A stretch of DNA of 64,000 bases from WHSW01 sp963846565 (GCA_963846565.1 CAWJWL010000005.1:248001-312000), one strand, 5' to 3'; positions 14,256 through 22,976 are shown, counted from the first letter of the stretch. Numbers and translations: made by a program. The notes: generated by a model from the sequence alone, not told the origin.

Positions 14256-16842
14256 TTACTCGTACTGGAGCGCCTGGATGACGTCGAGGCGCGAGGCCCG
14301 GCGCGCCGGGCGGATCGCGGCGAGGACACCGATCACGATCGCCGCGACCAGCACGATGATCGGGAGGCTGGGTGAGATCGAGAGGCTGAGGCCCTCGGAC
14401 TCGAGCGCGATCACGGTCGCGATGCCGAGCCCGAGGCCGATCACCCCGCCGACGATCGCGCCCAGCAGCGCGGTGACCACGGACTCGTAGCGGATCATCC
14501 GCCGCACCTGGCTGCGAGAGGTGCCGATCGCTCGCAGCATCCCGAGCTCGCGGGTGCGCTCGAGGATCGTCAGCGAGAGGGTGTTGACGACGCCGAAGAT
14601 CGAGACCAGGACCGAGAGCCCGAGGAGGACGTAGATGAGGCTGATCAGCTGGTTGATCTCGTTCTCGCGGTCCTCTTTGAACTCGTCTTGCGAGCGCGCC
14701 TCGGCGTTCGGGAACTGCTCGGAGAGCAACTCGTCGATCGCCGCGCGGGTCGCCTCCGGGTCGGCGCCCTCGGCGAAGTTGGCGAAGGTCGTCGTGTCGT
14801 CGCGGGCGCCGAGGCGGTCGCGGACCGTGTCGCGGGTGAGCGCGAGGTCCTGGAGGATGAAGCGGCTGCGTTCGGTGATTCCCGCGATCGTCGCATCGAC
14901 GACGTCGCCGCTCGGCCCGGTGACCGCGATCGAGTCACCGACCTCCAACCCGTGCTTCTCCGCGTACTGCTCGTCGACGAGCGCGCCCTCATCGTCGAGG
15001 CTGGTCACGACCTCGTCCGATCCCTCGGCCCACTGCAGGCTGGCGACGTCGTTCAGGGTCTCCGGGTCGATCCCCGAGATGTAGCGATCCTCGTCATCCG
15101 ACCCGAGCTTGGCCGGCAGCAGCGTCGTCGGCGAGACGACGCCCACCCCGTCGACGGCGGCGACCTCGTCGGCGACCTTCGACGGGATCGGCGAGAAGCC
15201 GTCGGTGTTCACGATCGCGACGTCGCCGACGAACTGGCGATCGATCGTGTCGCCGAGCGAGGACCGAATCGAGGAGGCGAAGACGCCGACGAAGACGACG
15301 AGCGCGACGCCGATCATCAGCGCCGCCGCGGTCGTCGCCGTGCGGCCCGGCTGGCGCTGGGCGTTCTCGCGCGCGAGCCGCCCGGTGACCCCCCGCAGGC
15401 GCTCGATCGGCCAGCCGATGGCGTCCGCCAGCGGCCCGACGAAGCGGTCTCCGACGATCGCGATGCCGATGAACAGGAGGACCAGGCCGAGGCCGAGAAG
15501 CGGCAGCGCCGCGTCGATCGCGTCAGTGGTGAAGAGCCCGAGGAGCAACAGGGCGAGACCACCGGTGAGCAGGACCGAGGCGATGATCAGGCGGCGGCGC
15601 GAGCGCTCCCCCTCCCCTTCCGTGCTGCCCTTGGATTCGACCAGCGCCTCGAGCGGCGCCACCCGGGTCGCCCGCCGCGCGGGGTTGAGCGCCGCGACCA
15701 CGGTCGTCAGCACGCCGACCGCGAGCGCGATCCCAATCGTCGTCCCGGTGAGCGTGAGTCCGGCGGTCGGAAGCTCCGAGCCGAGCGCCGACGAACGCGG
15801 CCTTGATCAGCTCGACGAAGGCGAAGCCTCCGGCGATGCCGAGCACCGAGGCGAGCACGCCGACGAGCGCCGCCTCGACCAACACCGCGACGAGGACCTG
15901 GCGCGAGGAGGCGCCGAGCGTGCGCAGCATCGCGAACTCGCGGGCGCGCTGGGCGACCGTGATCGAGAAGGTGTTGAAGATCAGGAACGCGCCGACGAAG
16001 ACCGCGACGCCGGCGAAGACGAGCAGCGCCGTGGTCAGGAAGCTGAAGCTGTCCTGGATCTCGGCCGCGTCGGAGTCGGCGGCCTGCGCGCCGGTCTCGA
16101 CCTCGACCAGGTTGGCCGGCAGGGCGCCCGAGACGCGCAACGCGAGCGCGTCGGCTGCGATCCCGTCGGCGGCGGTGACGTCGATCTCGTCGACTCTGCC
16201 CTCCTTGCCGGTGAGCCGCTGCGCCTCGCTCTTGACGAACTGGATCAGGCTGGCGCCGCCGAGCGAAGCGCCGGAGCCGAATTCGGCGATCCCGGAGACT
16301 GTGTAGTCGGCCTCGCCCGCGGCACCGGTGACGCGGATGTTGTCGCCGAGGGTGTAGCCCTCCTCCTGCGCCGTGATCGAGTCGATGACGGCCTCGTTGG
16401 CCGCCTGCGGATCCTCGCCCTCGACCAGGGTGAAGGCGGAGAACGCGTCGTCCTCGGTCGGCACACTGAGCGCGATGTGCGGTGGCCCGCCCGCAGGCGG
16501 GCCGATCCGCTCGCCCTCCTCGTCGACAATCGTGATCGTGTCGTCGGCGATCACGCCCTCGGCGACCGCGACCCCGTCGACCGCGCGCACGTCTTCGACC
16601 AGTTCCTCGGGGAGGGCGCGCGTGAAGGACTCGCCGAAGTCGCCCTCGACCGTCACCTTCGGGGTCACGCGAACGTCGATGCCCTCGTTGACCTCGGTGA
16701 AGATGTCGTCGAAGGCCCCGTTGACCGAGTCGGTCAACATCAGCGTGCCCGCGACCATCGCGACGCCGAAGAAGACCGCGAGCGCGGTCGAGAGCGCACG
16801 CAGTGGCCGGGCGCTGAAGTTGCGAATCGCGAGCGAGAACAT
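14256..16842 (-). CDS. FtsX/MacB-type ABC transporter permease, frame broken by one extra base
   Basis: Two overlapping frames encode one large permease, about 861 aa once one G near 15785-15790 is removed ('ELIKAAFV' then 'ALGSELPTAGLTLTG'). N-terminal half: TM helix 'ALSTALAVFFGVAMVAGTLML', a large external MacB-like domain, then FtsX core 'FLIFNTFSITVAQRAREFAMLRTLGASSRQV'. C-terminal half: a second external domain and a second FtsX core 'NTLSLTILERTRELGMLRAIGTSRSQVRRMI'. This duplicated layout is typical of actinobacterial exporters of lipids, peptides or antibiotics. It is paired with the ATPase 18 bp upstream. The span is 3n+1, consistent with a single inserted base. Confidence 0.88.
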
Positions 16843-16860
16843 CGTCGCCGTCCCTCGTTG

Positions 16861-17598
16861 CTAGAGGGTCTGCATCAGCTGCAGGACCTCGTCGGCCCCG
16901 TCAACCGTGGTGTCGCTCGAGACGGCTCCGTCGACGAGCATCACGACCCGGTCGGCGTAGGCCGCGACGCGGGGGTCGTGGGTGACCATGATCACCGTGC
17001 GCCCGAGGTCGTCCACCGACCGGCGCAGGAGGTCGAGGACCTGGGCGCTCGCCGTCGAGTCGAGGTTGCCCGTCGGCTCGTCGGCGAAGATCACGGCCGG
17101 CTTCGTGATCAGCGAGCGGGCGACGGCGACTCGCTGCTGCTGCCCGCCGGAGAGCTCGGCCGGGCGATGGTGGCGGCGATCGGTGAGGCCGACGGTGTCG
17201 AGCAGCGACTCGAGCCAGCCTTCGTCGACGTCGCGGCCGGCGATCCGCAGCGGCAGGGTGATGTTCTCCTCCGCGTCGAGGACCGGCACGAGGTTGAAGA
17301 ACTGGAAGACGAACCCAAGCTTGTCGCGTCGCAGTGCGGTCATCTCGCCGTCGTCGAGGGTCGTGATCTCCGTGCCGTCCACCCAGGCCTTGCCGCCGGT
17401 CGGCCGGTCGAGACCGGCGAGGCAGTGCATCAGGGTCGACTTGCCCGAGCCGGACGGCCCGACGATGCTGACCAGCTGGCCGCTGGGGAAGTCGAGGCTG
17501 ACGCCGGCGAGCGCGTCGACGGCCGCCTCGCCCTCACCGAAGCGGCGCGAGAGGTCCTGGCAGCGGACGGCGTCTGGTGCGGTGCTCACGGTCGTCAC
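16861..17598 (-). CDS. ABC transporter ATP-binding protein (MacB/LolD type)
   Basis: 245 aa nucleotide-binding subunit that powers the adjacent FtsX-type permease. Walker A 'GPSGSGKST', Q-loop in 'FVFQFFNLVPVL', signature 'LSGGQQQRVAVARSL', Walker B 'VIFADEPTGNLD' and switch His in 'VTHDPRVA' are all intact. The 'ADEPTGNLD' form is typical of the LolD/MacB export group. First gene of a two-gene operon. Two adjacent perfect palindromes lie 26-58 bp upstream of the start, so transcription is probably controlled by a dimeric repressor not encoded next door. Confidence 0.94.
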   Translation of the reverse strand: MTTVSTAPDAVRCQDLSRRFGEGEAAVDALAGVSLDFPSGQLVSIVGPSGSGKSTLMHCLAGLDRPTGGKAWVDGTEITTLDDGEMTALRRDKLGFVFQFFNLVPVLDAEENITLPLRIAGRDVDEGWLESLLDTVGLTDRRHHRPAELSGGQQQRVAVARSLITKPAVIFADEPTGNLDSTASAQVLDLLRRSVDDLGRTVIMVTHDPRVAAYADRVVMLVDGAVSSDTTVDGADEVLQLMQTL

Positions 17599-17623
17599 GG
17601 TAGCCCCCGAACTCGGCTGTCAC

Positions 17624-17656
17624 CGTACGGGTACCCGTACGCGGTCCCCTAGGGGA
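17624..17656. promoter_or_regulatory. Two adjacent perfect palindromes upstream of the ABC exporter operon
   Basis: CGTACGGGTACCCGTACG (17624-17641) is a perfect 18-bp palindrome. TCCCCTAGGGGA (17645-17656) is a perfect 12-bp palindrome 3 bp further upstream. They lie between the MFS stop (17686) and the ATPase start (17598). The left half-site CGTACGGGT recurs at 14248-14256, across the permease stop codon. They are most likely operator sites. Confidence 0.6.
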
Positions 17657-17685
17657 TCGGTGCGTTCGGCCGTTGCCGCAGACGT

Positions 17686-18876
17686 TCAGCCGAGTGCCGC
17701 GGCAGGCTCGAGCGCCCGGCGGCCGACGACCGAGAGGCCGGCGCCGGCGAGCCCGATCGCGACACCGACGAGGACCGCGGCGGTCCAGTCCTGAGCCTCG
17801 ACCACCGCGCCGGCAACTGCCGACCCGGCGGCGAGCCCGGTCACGAGCGCGGTCGTCAGCCACGTGAAGGCCTCGGTCGCGTTGGCGCCGGGGCTGACGA
17901 CGGCGAGCACCTGGTTGCGGCTCGAGATCAGAGGGGCGATCGGCAGCCCGGCGAGGATCGCAAGCGGCGCCGCCATCAGCGGCGAGGTGGCGAAGGCGAG
18001 CGGCAGGCAGGCGAGCGGGACCGCGAACGCGACCCAGACGTAGCTTGCGCTGAGTTCGCCGCTCAGCAGCCGGGCGCCGAACGCGAGACCCCCAATCGCG
18101 CTCCCCGCCGACCAGATCGCGAGCAACACGCCGCTGAGCTCGTCCCTGCCCTCGGCGTGGGCGAGGGCAGGGATCGCGACCTCGATCGCGCCGATGCAGA
18201 AGCCGACCGGGATCGTCGTCAGAGCGACGATCCGGACGGCGGGCACGCCGAGGGCCCCGAGCAGGCCACCCAGTCCGCCCTTCGGGGCGCCGTGAAGGTG
18301 GGCGGGGAACCGGGCGAGAAAGAGGAAGGTGCCGACGAGCACGAAGGCCGCCGAGACGGCGAGCGCCGAGCCCGGTCCGGAGATCGCGATGATCACGGCG
18401 GTGATCAGCGGCCCGGTGATGAACGAGAGCTCGACGATCACCGCGTCGAGCGCATAGGCGCTGCCGACCAGATCGTCGTCCCCGAGGATGCGCGCCCAGC
18501 GCGAGCGCAGGACGGCGCCGGAGGGCGGAAAGCTGGTCCCGATCAGCGCCGCCGTAGCCACGAGCACGCCGTTCGGCGCGCCCGCTTCCCCGAGGCCCCA
18601 CAGCGTCAGCAGGCCGCCGGCGTGGAGCACGGCGAGCGGCACCAGCAGACTGACGCCGCGGCGGTCGATCAGGCGCGCCGCGAACGGGGCGCCGAGGCCG
18701 GCGCCGAGCGCCAGCGCTCCGGTCCCCACCCCCGCAACCGCGAACGAACCCGAGACCTCACGCAAGAACAGCAGCACCGCGATCCCGTTGATCCCGAAGG
18801 GGATCCGGGCAAGGGTCGTGGACACGAACAGGATCGCGACGCCCGGGGTAGTGAGAATCGCCCGGTAGCGGGACAC
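17686..18876 (-). CDS. Major facilitator superfamily transporter
   Basis: 396 aa with about twelve hydrophobic segments in two halves. The inter-helix loop 'ARLIDRRGVSLLVPLAVL' matches the MFS motif A region (D-R-R-G). The central loop around 'PAHLHGAPKGGLGGLLGALG' separates the halves. The substrate cannot be assigned; it resembles drug or sugar efflux members of actinobacteria. GTG start at 18876. It precedes the ABC operon on the same strand but is separated by the palindromic operator region, so it is probably a separate unit. Confidence 0.85.
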   Translation of the reverse strand: MSRYRAILTTPGVAILFVSTTLARIPFGINGIAVLLFLREVSGSFAVAGVGTGALALGAGLGAPFAARLIDRRGVSLLVPLAVLHAGGLLTLWGLGEAGAPNGVLVATAALIGTSFPPSGAVLRSRWARILGDDDLVGSAYALDAVIVELSFITGPLITAVIIAISGPGSALAVSAAFVLVGTFLFLARFPAHLHGAPKGGLGGLLGALGVPAVRIVALTTIPVGFCIGAIEVAIPALAHAEGRDELSGVLLAIWSAGSAIGGLAFGARLLSGELSASYVWVAFAVPLACLPLAFATSPLMAAPLAILAGLPIAPLISSRNQVLAVVSPGANATEAFTWLTTALVTGLAAGSAVAGAVVEAQDWTAAVLVGVAIGLAGAGLSVVGRRALEPAAALG

Positions 18877-18931
18877 CTATCGAGGATGGCAGCGCGCCCC
18901 CGGCGGTAACAGGGGGTTAATACGAGTCGGC

Positions 18932-19243
18932 TCAGCCGAGCGTGCGCTCGAGCCGGCGCAGGCGCCCGTCCCACTCGGCCCCGACGGAATCGACCCACTC
19001 GCTCACGGTCGCGAGCGCATCGGCGTCGAGGGCGTAGTGAGTCTCCCGACCCGCGCGGCGTCGCGACACGAGGCGAGCCCGCTCGAGGGCTCCGAGGTGC
19101 TTCGCCACGGCCTGCCGCGTAATCGGCAGCTCCGCCGCGAGACCGGTCGCCGTTGCCGATGCCCGCGCGGCGAGCATCTCGACGAGACGCCGCCGGTTCG
19201 GGTCGGCGAGAGCGAAGAAGACCGCGTCGGCTGTCTCGGCCAT
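18932..19243 (-). CDS. ArsR/SmtB-family transcriptional regulator
   Basis: 103 aa winged-helix repressor: 'VFFALADPNRRRLVEMLAAR' (helices 1-2), recognition region 'LPITRQAVAKHLGALERARLVSRRRAGRETHYAL'. It lacks an obvious ELCVCDL-type metal site and belongs to the ArsR subgroup normally paired with SRPBCC (AHSA1-like) proteins, exactly as here. The start ATG at 19243 lies 8 bp past the SRPBCC stop, so the pair is one operon. Probably autoregulatory through the GCAACC/GGTTGC dyads upstream of the SRPBCC gene. Confidence 0.9.
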   Translation of the reverse strand: MAETADAVFFALADPNRRRLVEMLAARASATATGLAAELPITRQAVAKHLGALERARLVSRRRAGRETHYALDADALATVSEWVDSVGAEWDGRLRRLERTLG

Positions 19244-19251
19244 CGGCTCGC

Positions 19252-19662
19252 TCAGGCGAATACGAGGGCGCCGAGGACGAGCTCGATTGCGCCGAGTCGG
19301 TGCGCCCACTCGGACTCGAGGCGCGGGCCGGCGGCGATCGCCATCGGCATCTCGAGCGCGCGCTCGACGACGAGCAGCCGGGTGCCTGTCTCGACCGGCT
19401 CGATCAGGAACGTGACGAGCGATTCGCCCTCCCCCGGTCGTTCCCAGGTGAAGGAGAGCTCGCGCTCGGGGTCGGCGGTCCGCACCGTCCCCCGTCGCTC
19501 GCCGTCCTCGAAGCCGAACTCGACCTCGCCGCCCTCGACGGGGTCGATCGTCGCGTCGGAGGCGAACCAGTCGGAGAGCAGGGCGTCGTCGGTGAGCGCG
19601 TCCCAGACATCGGCCGGCTCGGCGTCGAGGATCGTCTCGCGTTCGACTCGTTGCTCGGACAT
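19252..19662 (-). CDS. SRPBCC (AHSA1/START-like) domain protein
   Basis: 136 aa single-domain protein: 'RETILDAEPADVWDALTDDALLSDWFA' is the hallmark first helix of the AHSA1/SRPBCC fold. The rest is alternating beta strands around a hydrophobic cavity, ending in a long helix. Members bind hydrophobic ligands or assist Hsp90; in ArsR-paired versions the ligand is unknown. ATG at 19662, preceded by a TAGGAT (-10-like, 19674-19669 on the minus strand) and a dyad at 19677-19692. The transcript is therefore nearly leaderless and the operator sits next to the -10 element. Confidence 0.88.
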   Translation of the reverse strand: MSEQRVERETILDAEPADVWDALTDDALLSDWFASDATIDPVEGGEVEFGFEDGERRGTVRTADPERELSFTWERPGEGESLVTFLIEPVETGTRLLVVERALEMPMAIAAGPRLESEWAHRLGAIELVLGALVFA

Positions 19663-19676
19663 GGGTGCATCCTAGC

Positions 19677-19692
19677 GCAACCAGCAAGTTGC
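19677..19692. promoter_or_regulatory. Dyad operator 1 in the SRPBCC/ArsR-clpP divergent region
   Basis: GCAACCAGCAAGTTGC, imperfect dyad (GCAAC/GTTGC arms), 14 bp upstream of the SRPBCC start and adjacent to its -10-like element. It shares GCAACCAG and GTTGC with the second site 38 bp away. Candidate ArsR binding site. Confidence 0.55.
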
Positions 19693-19714
19693 ACTTTGCT
19701 ACGGTGACTGACAC

Positions 19715-19730
19715 GCAACCAGTCGGTTGC
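19715..19730. promoter_or_regulatory. Dyad operator 2 in the SRPBCC/ArsR-clpP divergent region
   Basis: GCAACCAGTCGGTTGC, perfect 6-bp arms GCAACC/GGTTGC with AGTC spacer, 18 bp upstream of the clpP start. The same half-sites as operator 1 suggest one regulator, probably the ArsR protein, contacts both and may also influence clpP. Confidence 0.55.
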
Positions 19731-19748
19731 GTTCACGAAAGGAACACC

Positions 19749-20366
19749 ATGCCCTTGATCCCCATGGTCATCGAGCAGACCTCCCGCGGCGAGCGCAGCT
19801 TCGACATCTACTCGCGCCTTCTCGGCGAGCGGATCGTCTTCCTCGGCCAGCCGGTCGACGACGAGATCGCGAACCTGATCGTCGCGCAGATCCTCCACCT
19901 CGAGGCCGAGGACCCCGACAAGGACATCTCCCTCTACATCAACTCCCCCGGCGGGGTCGTCTATGCCGGGCTCGCGATCTACGACGCGATGCAGTACGTG
20001 AAGCCCGACATCGAGACGATCTGCTTCGGCGTCGCGATGTCGATGGGGTCGCTGCTGCTGGCCGGCGGTGCGCCGGGGAAGCGGATGGCGCTGCCGAACG
20101 CGCGCATCCTCATCCACCAGCCCAGCGGCGGCTTCCAGGGCGTCGCGACCGACATCGAGATCCACGCCCGCGAGGCTCTCTACCTGCGCGAACGCCTCGA
20201 CGGCATCTACGCCCACCACACGGGCCAGACGGTCGAGCGCGTCCACGACGACATGGACCGCGACCGCTTCTACACACCGGAGGAGGCGCTCGACTACGGC
20301 CTCATCGACCGGGTCATCGACGAGCACGAGCTCGACCTGACGCCGACCGGGTTCGCGAGCGGCTAG
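19749..20366 (+). CDS. clpP: ATP-dependent Clp protease proteolytic subunit ClpP
   Basis: 205 aa serine peptidase forming the tetradecameric chamber that degrades substrates delivered by ClpX/ClpC. The catalytic triad is visible: S98 in 'GVAMSMGSLL', H123 in 'LIHQPSGG' and D172 in 'RDRF'. The oligomerisation/oxyanion segment 'YINSPGGVVYAGLAIYD' is intact. AAAGGA lies 6 nt before ATG 19749. The gene is alone rather than beside tig, clpX or a second clpP, so it may be an accessory paralogue. Its TAG stop shares the tetranucleotide CTAG (20363-20366) with the convergent LLM gene's stop. Confidence 0.97.
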   Translation: MPLIPMVIEQTSRGERSFDIYSRLLGERIVFLGQPVDDEIANLIVAQILHLEAEDPDKDISLYINSPGGVVYAGLAIYDAMQYVKPDIETICFGVAMSMGSLLLAGGAPGKRMALPNARILIHQPSGGFQGVATDIEIHAREALYLRERLDGIYAHHTGQTVERVHDDMDRDRFYTPEEALDYGLIDRVIDEHELDLTPTGFASG

Positions 20367-21214
20367 CGGCCCTGGTACTCGGCGAAGCGGGCCGCGTAGC
20401 GGTCGAGGCGCCGCTCGGTCTCGGCGTCGCCGCCCTGGGAGAGGGAGTAGATGATGCGGTGAACGCCCGCGGCCTCGTAGCGCTCGAGGTCCGCGGGCGC
20501 GCAGGAGTTGGCGTTCGCGAGCGAGGTCGGGATCGGGCCGCGGCCCGCCTCTGCGCCGGCCCCGCGCAAGCGCTCGACACGCTTCGCAAGCCACTCGCTG
20601 TCCCCGAAGTGGTTGGGGAGCCACTCGTCGCCGTAGGCGAGGACGCGGTCGAGGACCTTCTTGCCATGACCTCCGACGAGCACGGGCGGGTGCGGGTGCT
20701 GAAGCGGCTTCGGCCAGCACCAGATGCGCTCGAAGTGGATCTGCTTGCCCGCATAGGAGGCCTCTTCGTTCAGCCAGATCTCCTTGATCGCCTCGACGCT
20801 CTCGCGCAGGCGCCCGAACCGACGCTCCGGATCGGTGCCGTGATTTCGCATCTCCTCCAGGTTCCAACCGGCGCCGACGCCGAAGAGCAGGCGCCCGCCG
20901 GAGAGCACATCCACCGACGCAGCCTGCTTCGCGGTGACGATCGGGTCGCGCTCGATGACGAGACAGACGCCGGTGCCCACGAGCAACCTCGTCGTGGCCG
21001 CGGCGGCCGCGGTCAGGGCGATGAACGGGTCGTGCATCGCCTTGTACTCATGCGGGAGCTCGCCCCCCACCGGGTAGGGCGTCTCGCGGCTGGCCGGGAT
21101 GTGGGTGTGGTCCGTGAAGAACAGCGACTCGAAGCCGCGCTCCTCGCACAGACGCGCCAGGGTCGGCGGGTCCACCCCGTCGGCCGTTGGGAAGTAGGTG
21201 ATCCCGGGCTTCAG
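20363..21214 (-). CDS. LLM-class F420-dependent oxidoreductase
   Basis: TIM-barrel enzyme of the bacterial-luciferase-like superfamily, expected to use coenzyme F420 (typical of actinobacteria). Motifs: 'FESLFFTDHTHIPAS', 'LLVGTGVCLVIERDPIVTAKQAASVDVLSGGRLLFGVGAGWN' and 'PPVLVGGHGKKVL'. The conserved first strand 'KPGITYFPTADG' lies upstream of the first GTG (21175), in frame, and begins at a CTG at 21214, so that CTG is probably the true start (283 aa). The opening starts 10 bp after the cupin stop on the same strand. The substrate is unknown. Its stop overlaps the clpP stop. Confidence 0.88.
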   Translation of the reverse strand: MKPGITYFPTADGVDPPTLARLCEERGFESLFFTDHTHIPASRETPYPVGGELPHEYKAMHDPFIALTAAAAATTRLLVGTGVCLVIERDPIVTAKQAASVDVLSGGRLLFGVGAGWNLEEMRNHGTDPERRFGRLRESVEAIKEIWLNEEASYAGKQIHFERIWCWPKPLQHPHPPVLVGGHGKKVLDRVLAYGDEWLPNHFGDSEWLAKRVERLRGAGAEAGRGPIPTSLANANSCAPADLERYEAAGVHRIIYSLSQGGDAETERRLDRYAARFAEYQGR

Positions 21215-21224
21215 GCGGCGAAGC

Positions 21225-21737
21225 CTATTCGGGCGTCGCCCGATAGCCGCGCAGCCGTCCCGCGACCCCGAGCAGCGCGAGCGCCGGGCCCAGCACCAGA
21301 TCCGGTCCGGCGAGCCTGAAGCTGTCGCGGTAGGCGGTCAGCAGGGTGCCGAAGGCGAGCGGGCTCGGCATCCCGTTGCCCCCCACCCGGCCGCTTGCGT
21401 AGAGGCCGTCGATGTCGCGGAACCACTGCTCGCTGCGCCCGCCGGGGGACGTCCGCCAGATCGCCCGCGCCGGGACGTCCTCCGCGTTCCACATCTGGTG
21501 GACGCTGCCGCGCGGGATCTCGATCGTCTCGCCCGCGGCGAGCACGCGCTCATTGCCATCGACGCGGACGTGGAGCGTGCCCTCGAGGATCTCGAAGCGC
21601 TCGTCCTGGGCGGGGTGGTAGTGCTTCGGCGGCGGATCGCCGTGCGGCGCCCACTCGCCCTCGAGCTCCAGCTCCTCCGGGGTCGAGGAGCGGATCGTCA
21701 CCGACTCGCCCGGGGTGATCTGGAGCTTGTCGCCCAT
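21225..21737 (-). CDS. Cupin-domain protein
   Basis: 170 aa. Cupin motif 1 is visible as 'PPKHYHPAQDERFEILEGTLHVRVDG' (metal-binding His/Glu) and motif 2 as 'IPRGSVHQMWNAED'. The C-terminal extension contains a hydrophobic segment. Such cupins bind a metal and act as small dioxygenases, isomerases or sensors; no substrate can be assigned. ATG at 21737. It is followed closely by the LLM oxidoreductase on the same strand, so they probably form a two-gene operon. Confidence 0.85.
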   Translation of the reverse strand: MGDKLQITPGESVTIRSSTPEELELEGEWAPHGDPPPKHYHPAQDERFEILEGTLHVRVDGNERVLAAGETIEIPRGSVHQMWNAEDVPARAIWRTSPGGRSEQWFRDIDGLYASGRVGGNGMPSPLAFGTLLTAYRDSFRLAGPDLVLGPALALLGVAGRLRGYRATPE

Positions 21738-21787
21738 CGCGGCGGAGGTTACCCCGCACCGCCACGCACGGGGCCCGCGACTTGGTT

Positions 21788-21803
21788 GCTGGTCTAGACC
21801 AGC
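21788..21803. promoter_or_regulatory. dre-type operator (DasR/NagR family) upstream of the first sugar-binding lipoprotein
   Basis: GCTGGTCTAGACCAGC is a perfect 16-bp palindrome whose core TGGTCTAGACCA is the known DasR-responsive element of Streptomyces and related GntR/HutC amino-sugar repressors. It lies 51 bp before the lipoprotein start (21854) and 51 bp upstream of the divergent cupin start. A DasR-like gene is the fourth gene of the downstream operon, so autoregulation is expected. Confidence 0.88.
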
Positions 21804-21853
21804 TTTGGTAGCGTGCGCCCATGCGTTCCGGGGGCTACCTGAGGAGGAGACGG

Positions 21854-22972
21854 ATGGTCGATCGGAGCAAGCGCTGGAGGAGACTGATCGCGGTGCTCGG
21901 AGCGGGCGCGCTCGCGGCCGGCACGCTCGCGGCGTGCGGGGATGACGATGAGGACTCGAGCGCGGACGGCGGCGACAGCGAGGCGGCGAAGATCGCCCTG
22001 CTCCTGCCCGAAACGAAGACGACCCGCTACGAGGAGCAGGATCGGCCCAACTTCGAGCGCCGCGTGGAAGAGCTCTGCCCCGACTGCGAGGTGCTCTACT
22101 CGAACGCCAACAACGACGCCGCCACCCAGCAGCAGCAGGCCGAGGCGGCGATCACCGATGGCGCCAAGGTGATCGTGATCAGCGCCGTCGACGTGGTCTC
22201 GGCGGGATCGATCGTCCAGCGCGCTCAGCAGTCCGGCGTCGACGTGATCGCCTACGGCCGCCTGATCCCCGACGCCGAGCTCACCAACTACGTCTCGATC
22301 GACCCGTTCGAGGTCGGCCAGCAGCAGGCCGAGGTGCTGATGGACGAGCTCGAGTCGAACGGCGTCGACAGCCCGCGGATCGTGATGATCAACGGGGCAC
22401 CGACGGACAGCAACTCGAAGCCCTACAAGGACGGCGCGCATGACATCTTCGACCAGAGCGGCGCGGAGATAGTGGAGGAGTTCGACACTCCCGACTGGAG
22501 CCCGGACGAGGCGCAGCGCGAGATGGAGCAGACGATCACCAACCTCGGCCCCGACGGCTTCGACGCCGTCTACTCCGCCAACGACGGGATGGCGACAGGA
22601 GTGATCGCGGCCATGAAGGCCTCGAACATCGACCCGACCGCGGTCCCGGTGACCGGCCAGGACGGCGAGCTGTCCGCCGTGCAGCGGATCCTCGCCGGCG
22701 AGCAGCTGATGACCGTCTACCAGCCGATCAGCGACATCGCCGAGTCCTCGGCCGAGCTGGCGGTGCCCCTCGCCCGGGGCGAGGAGCCGCCGGCCGACCT
22801 CGCCTCGGAGCCGGTGGACAACGGCGCCAAGGAGGTGCCGTCGGTGCTGCTCGAGACGATCGCGATCACGGACGAGAACGTCGACGTGCTCGTCGACGAC
22901 GGCTTTCTCGACCTGAGCGAGATCTGCGCAGGTGAGTACCAGTCCGCATGTCAGGACGCCGGCCTCGAGTGA
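21854..22972 (+). CDS. XylF-like sugar ABC transporter substrate-binding lipoprotein
   Basis: 372 aa periplasmic-binding-protein (type 1) lipoprotein. The signal ends in lipobox LAAC (C28), followed by an Asp-rich linker. The mature domain begins 'KIALLLPETKTTRYEEQDRPNFERRVEEL', typical of XylF/ChvE-like pentose or hexose binders, with 'DVIAYGRLI', 'VMINGAPTDSNS' and 'AVYSANDGMATGVIAAM'. GAGGAGGAGA precedes ATG 21854, favouring it over ATG 21821. First gene of a four-gene unit with an amino-sugar kinase, NanE and a DasR-like repressor, behind a perfect dre site. An amino-sugar ligand such as GlcNAc or ManNAc is therefore inferred. Confidence 0.9.
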   Translation: MVDRSKRWRRLIAVLGAGALAAGTLAACGDDDEDSSADGGDSEAAKIALLLPETKTTRYEEQDRPNFERRVEELCPDCEVLYSNANNDAATQQQQAEAAITDGAKVIVISAVDVVSAGSIVQRAQQSGVDVIAYGRLIPDAELTNYVSIDPFEVGQQQAEVLMDELESNGVDSPRIVMINGAPTDSNSKPYKDGAHDIFDQSGAEIVEEFDTPDWSPDEAQREMEQTITNLGPDGFDAVYSANDGMATGVIAAMKASNIDPTAVPVTGQDGELSAVQRILAGEQLMTVYQPISDIAESSAELAVPLARGEEPPADLASEPVDNGAKEVPSVLLETIAITDENVDVLVDDGFLDLSEICAGEYQSACQDAGLE

Positions 22973-22976
22973 GCTG

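Noticed and set aside
15109..17652. An 847-codon plus-strand open frame
   Set aside because: It is the antisense shadow of the ABC permease and ATPase; composition is dominated by Arg/Asp/Val/Gly with no motifs.
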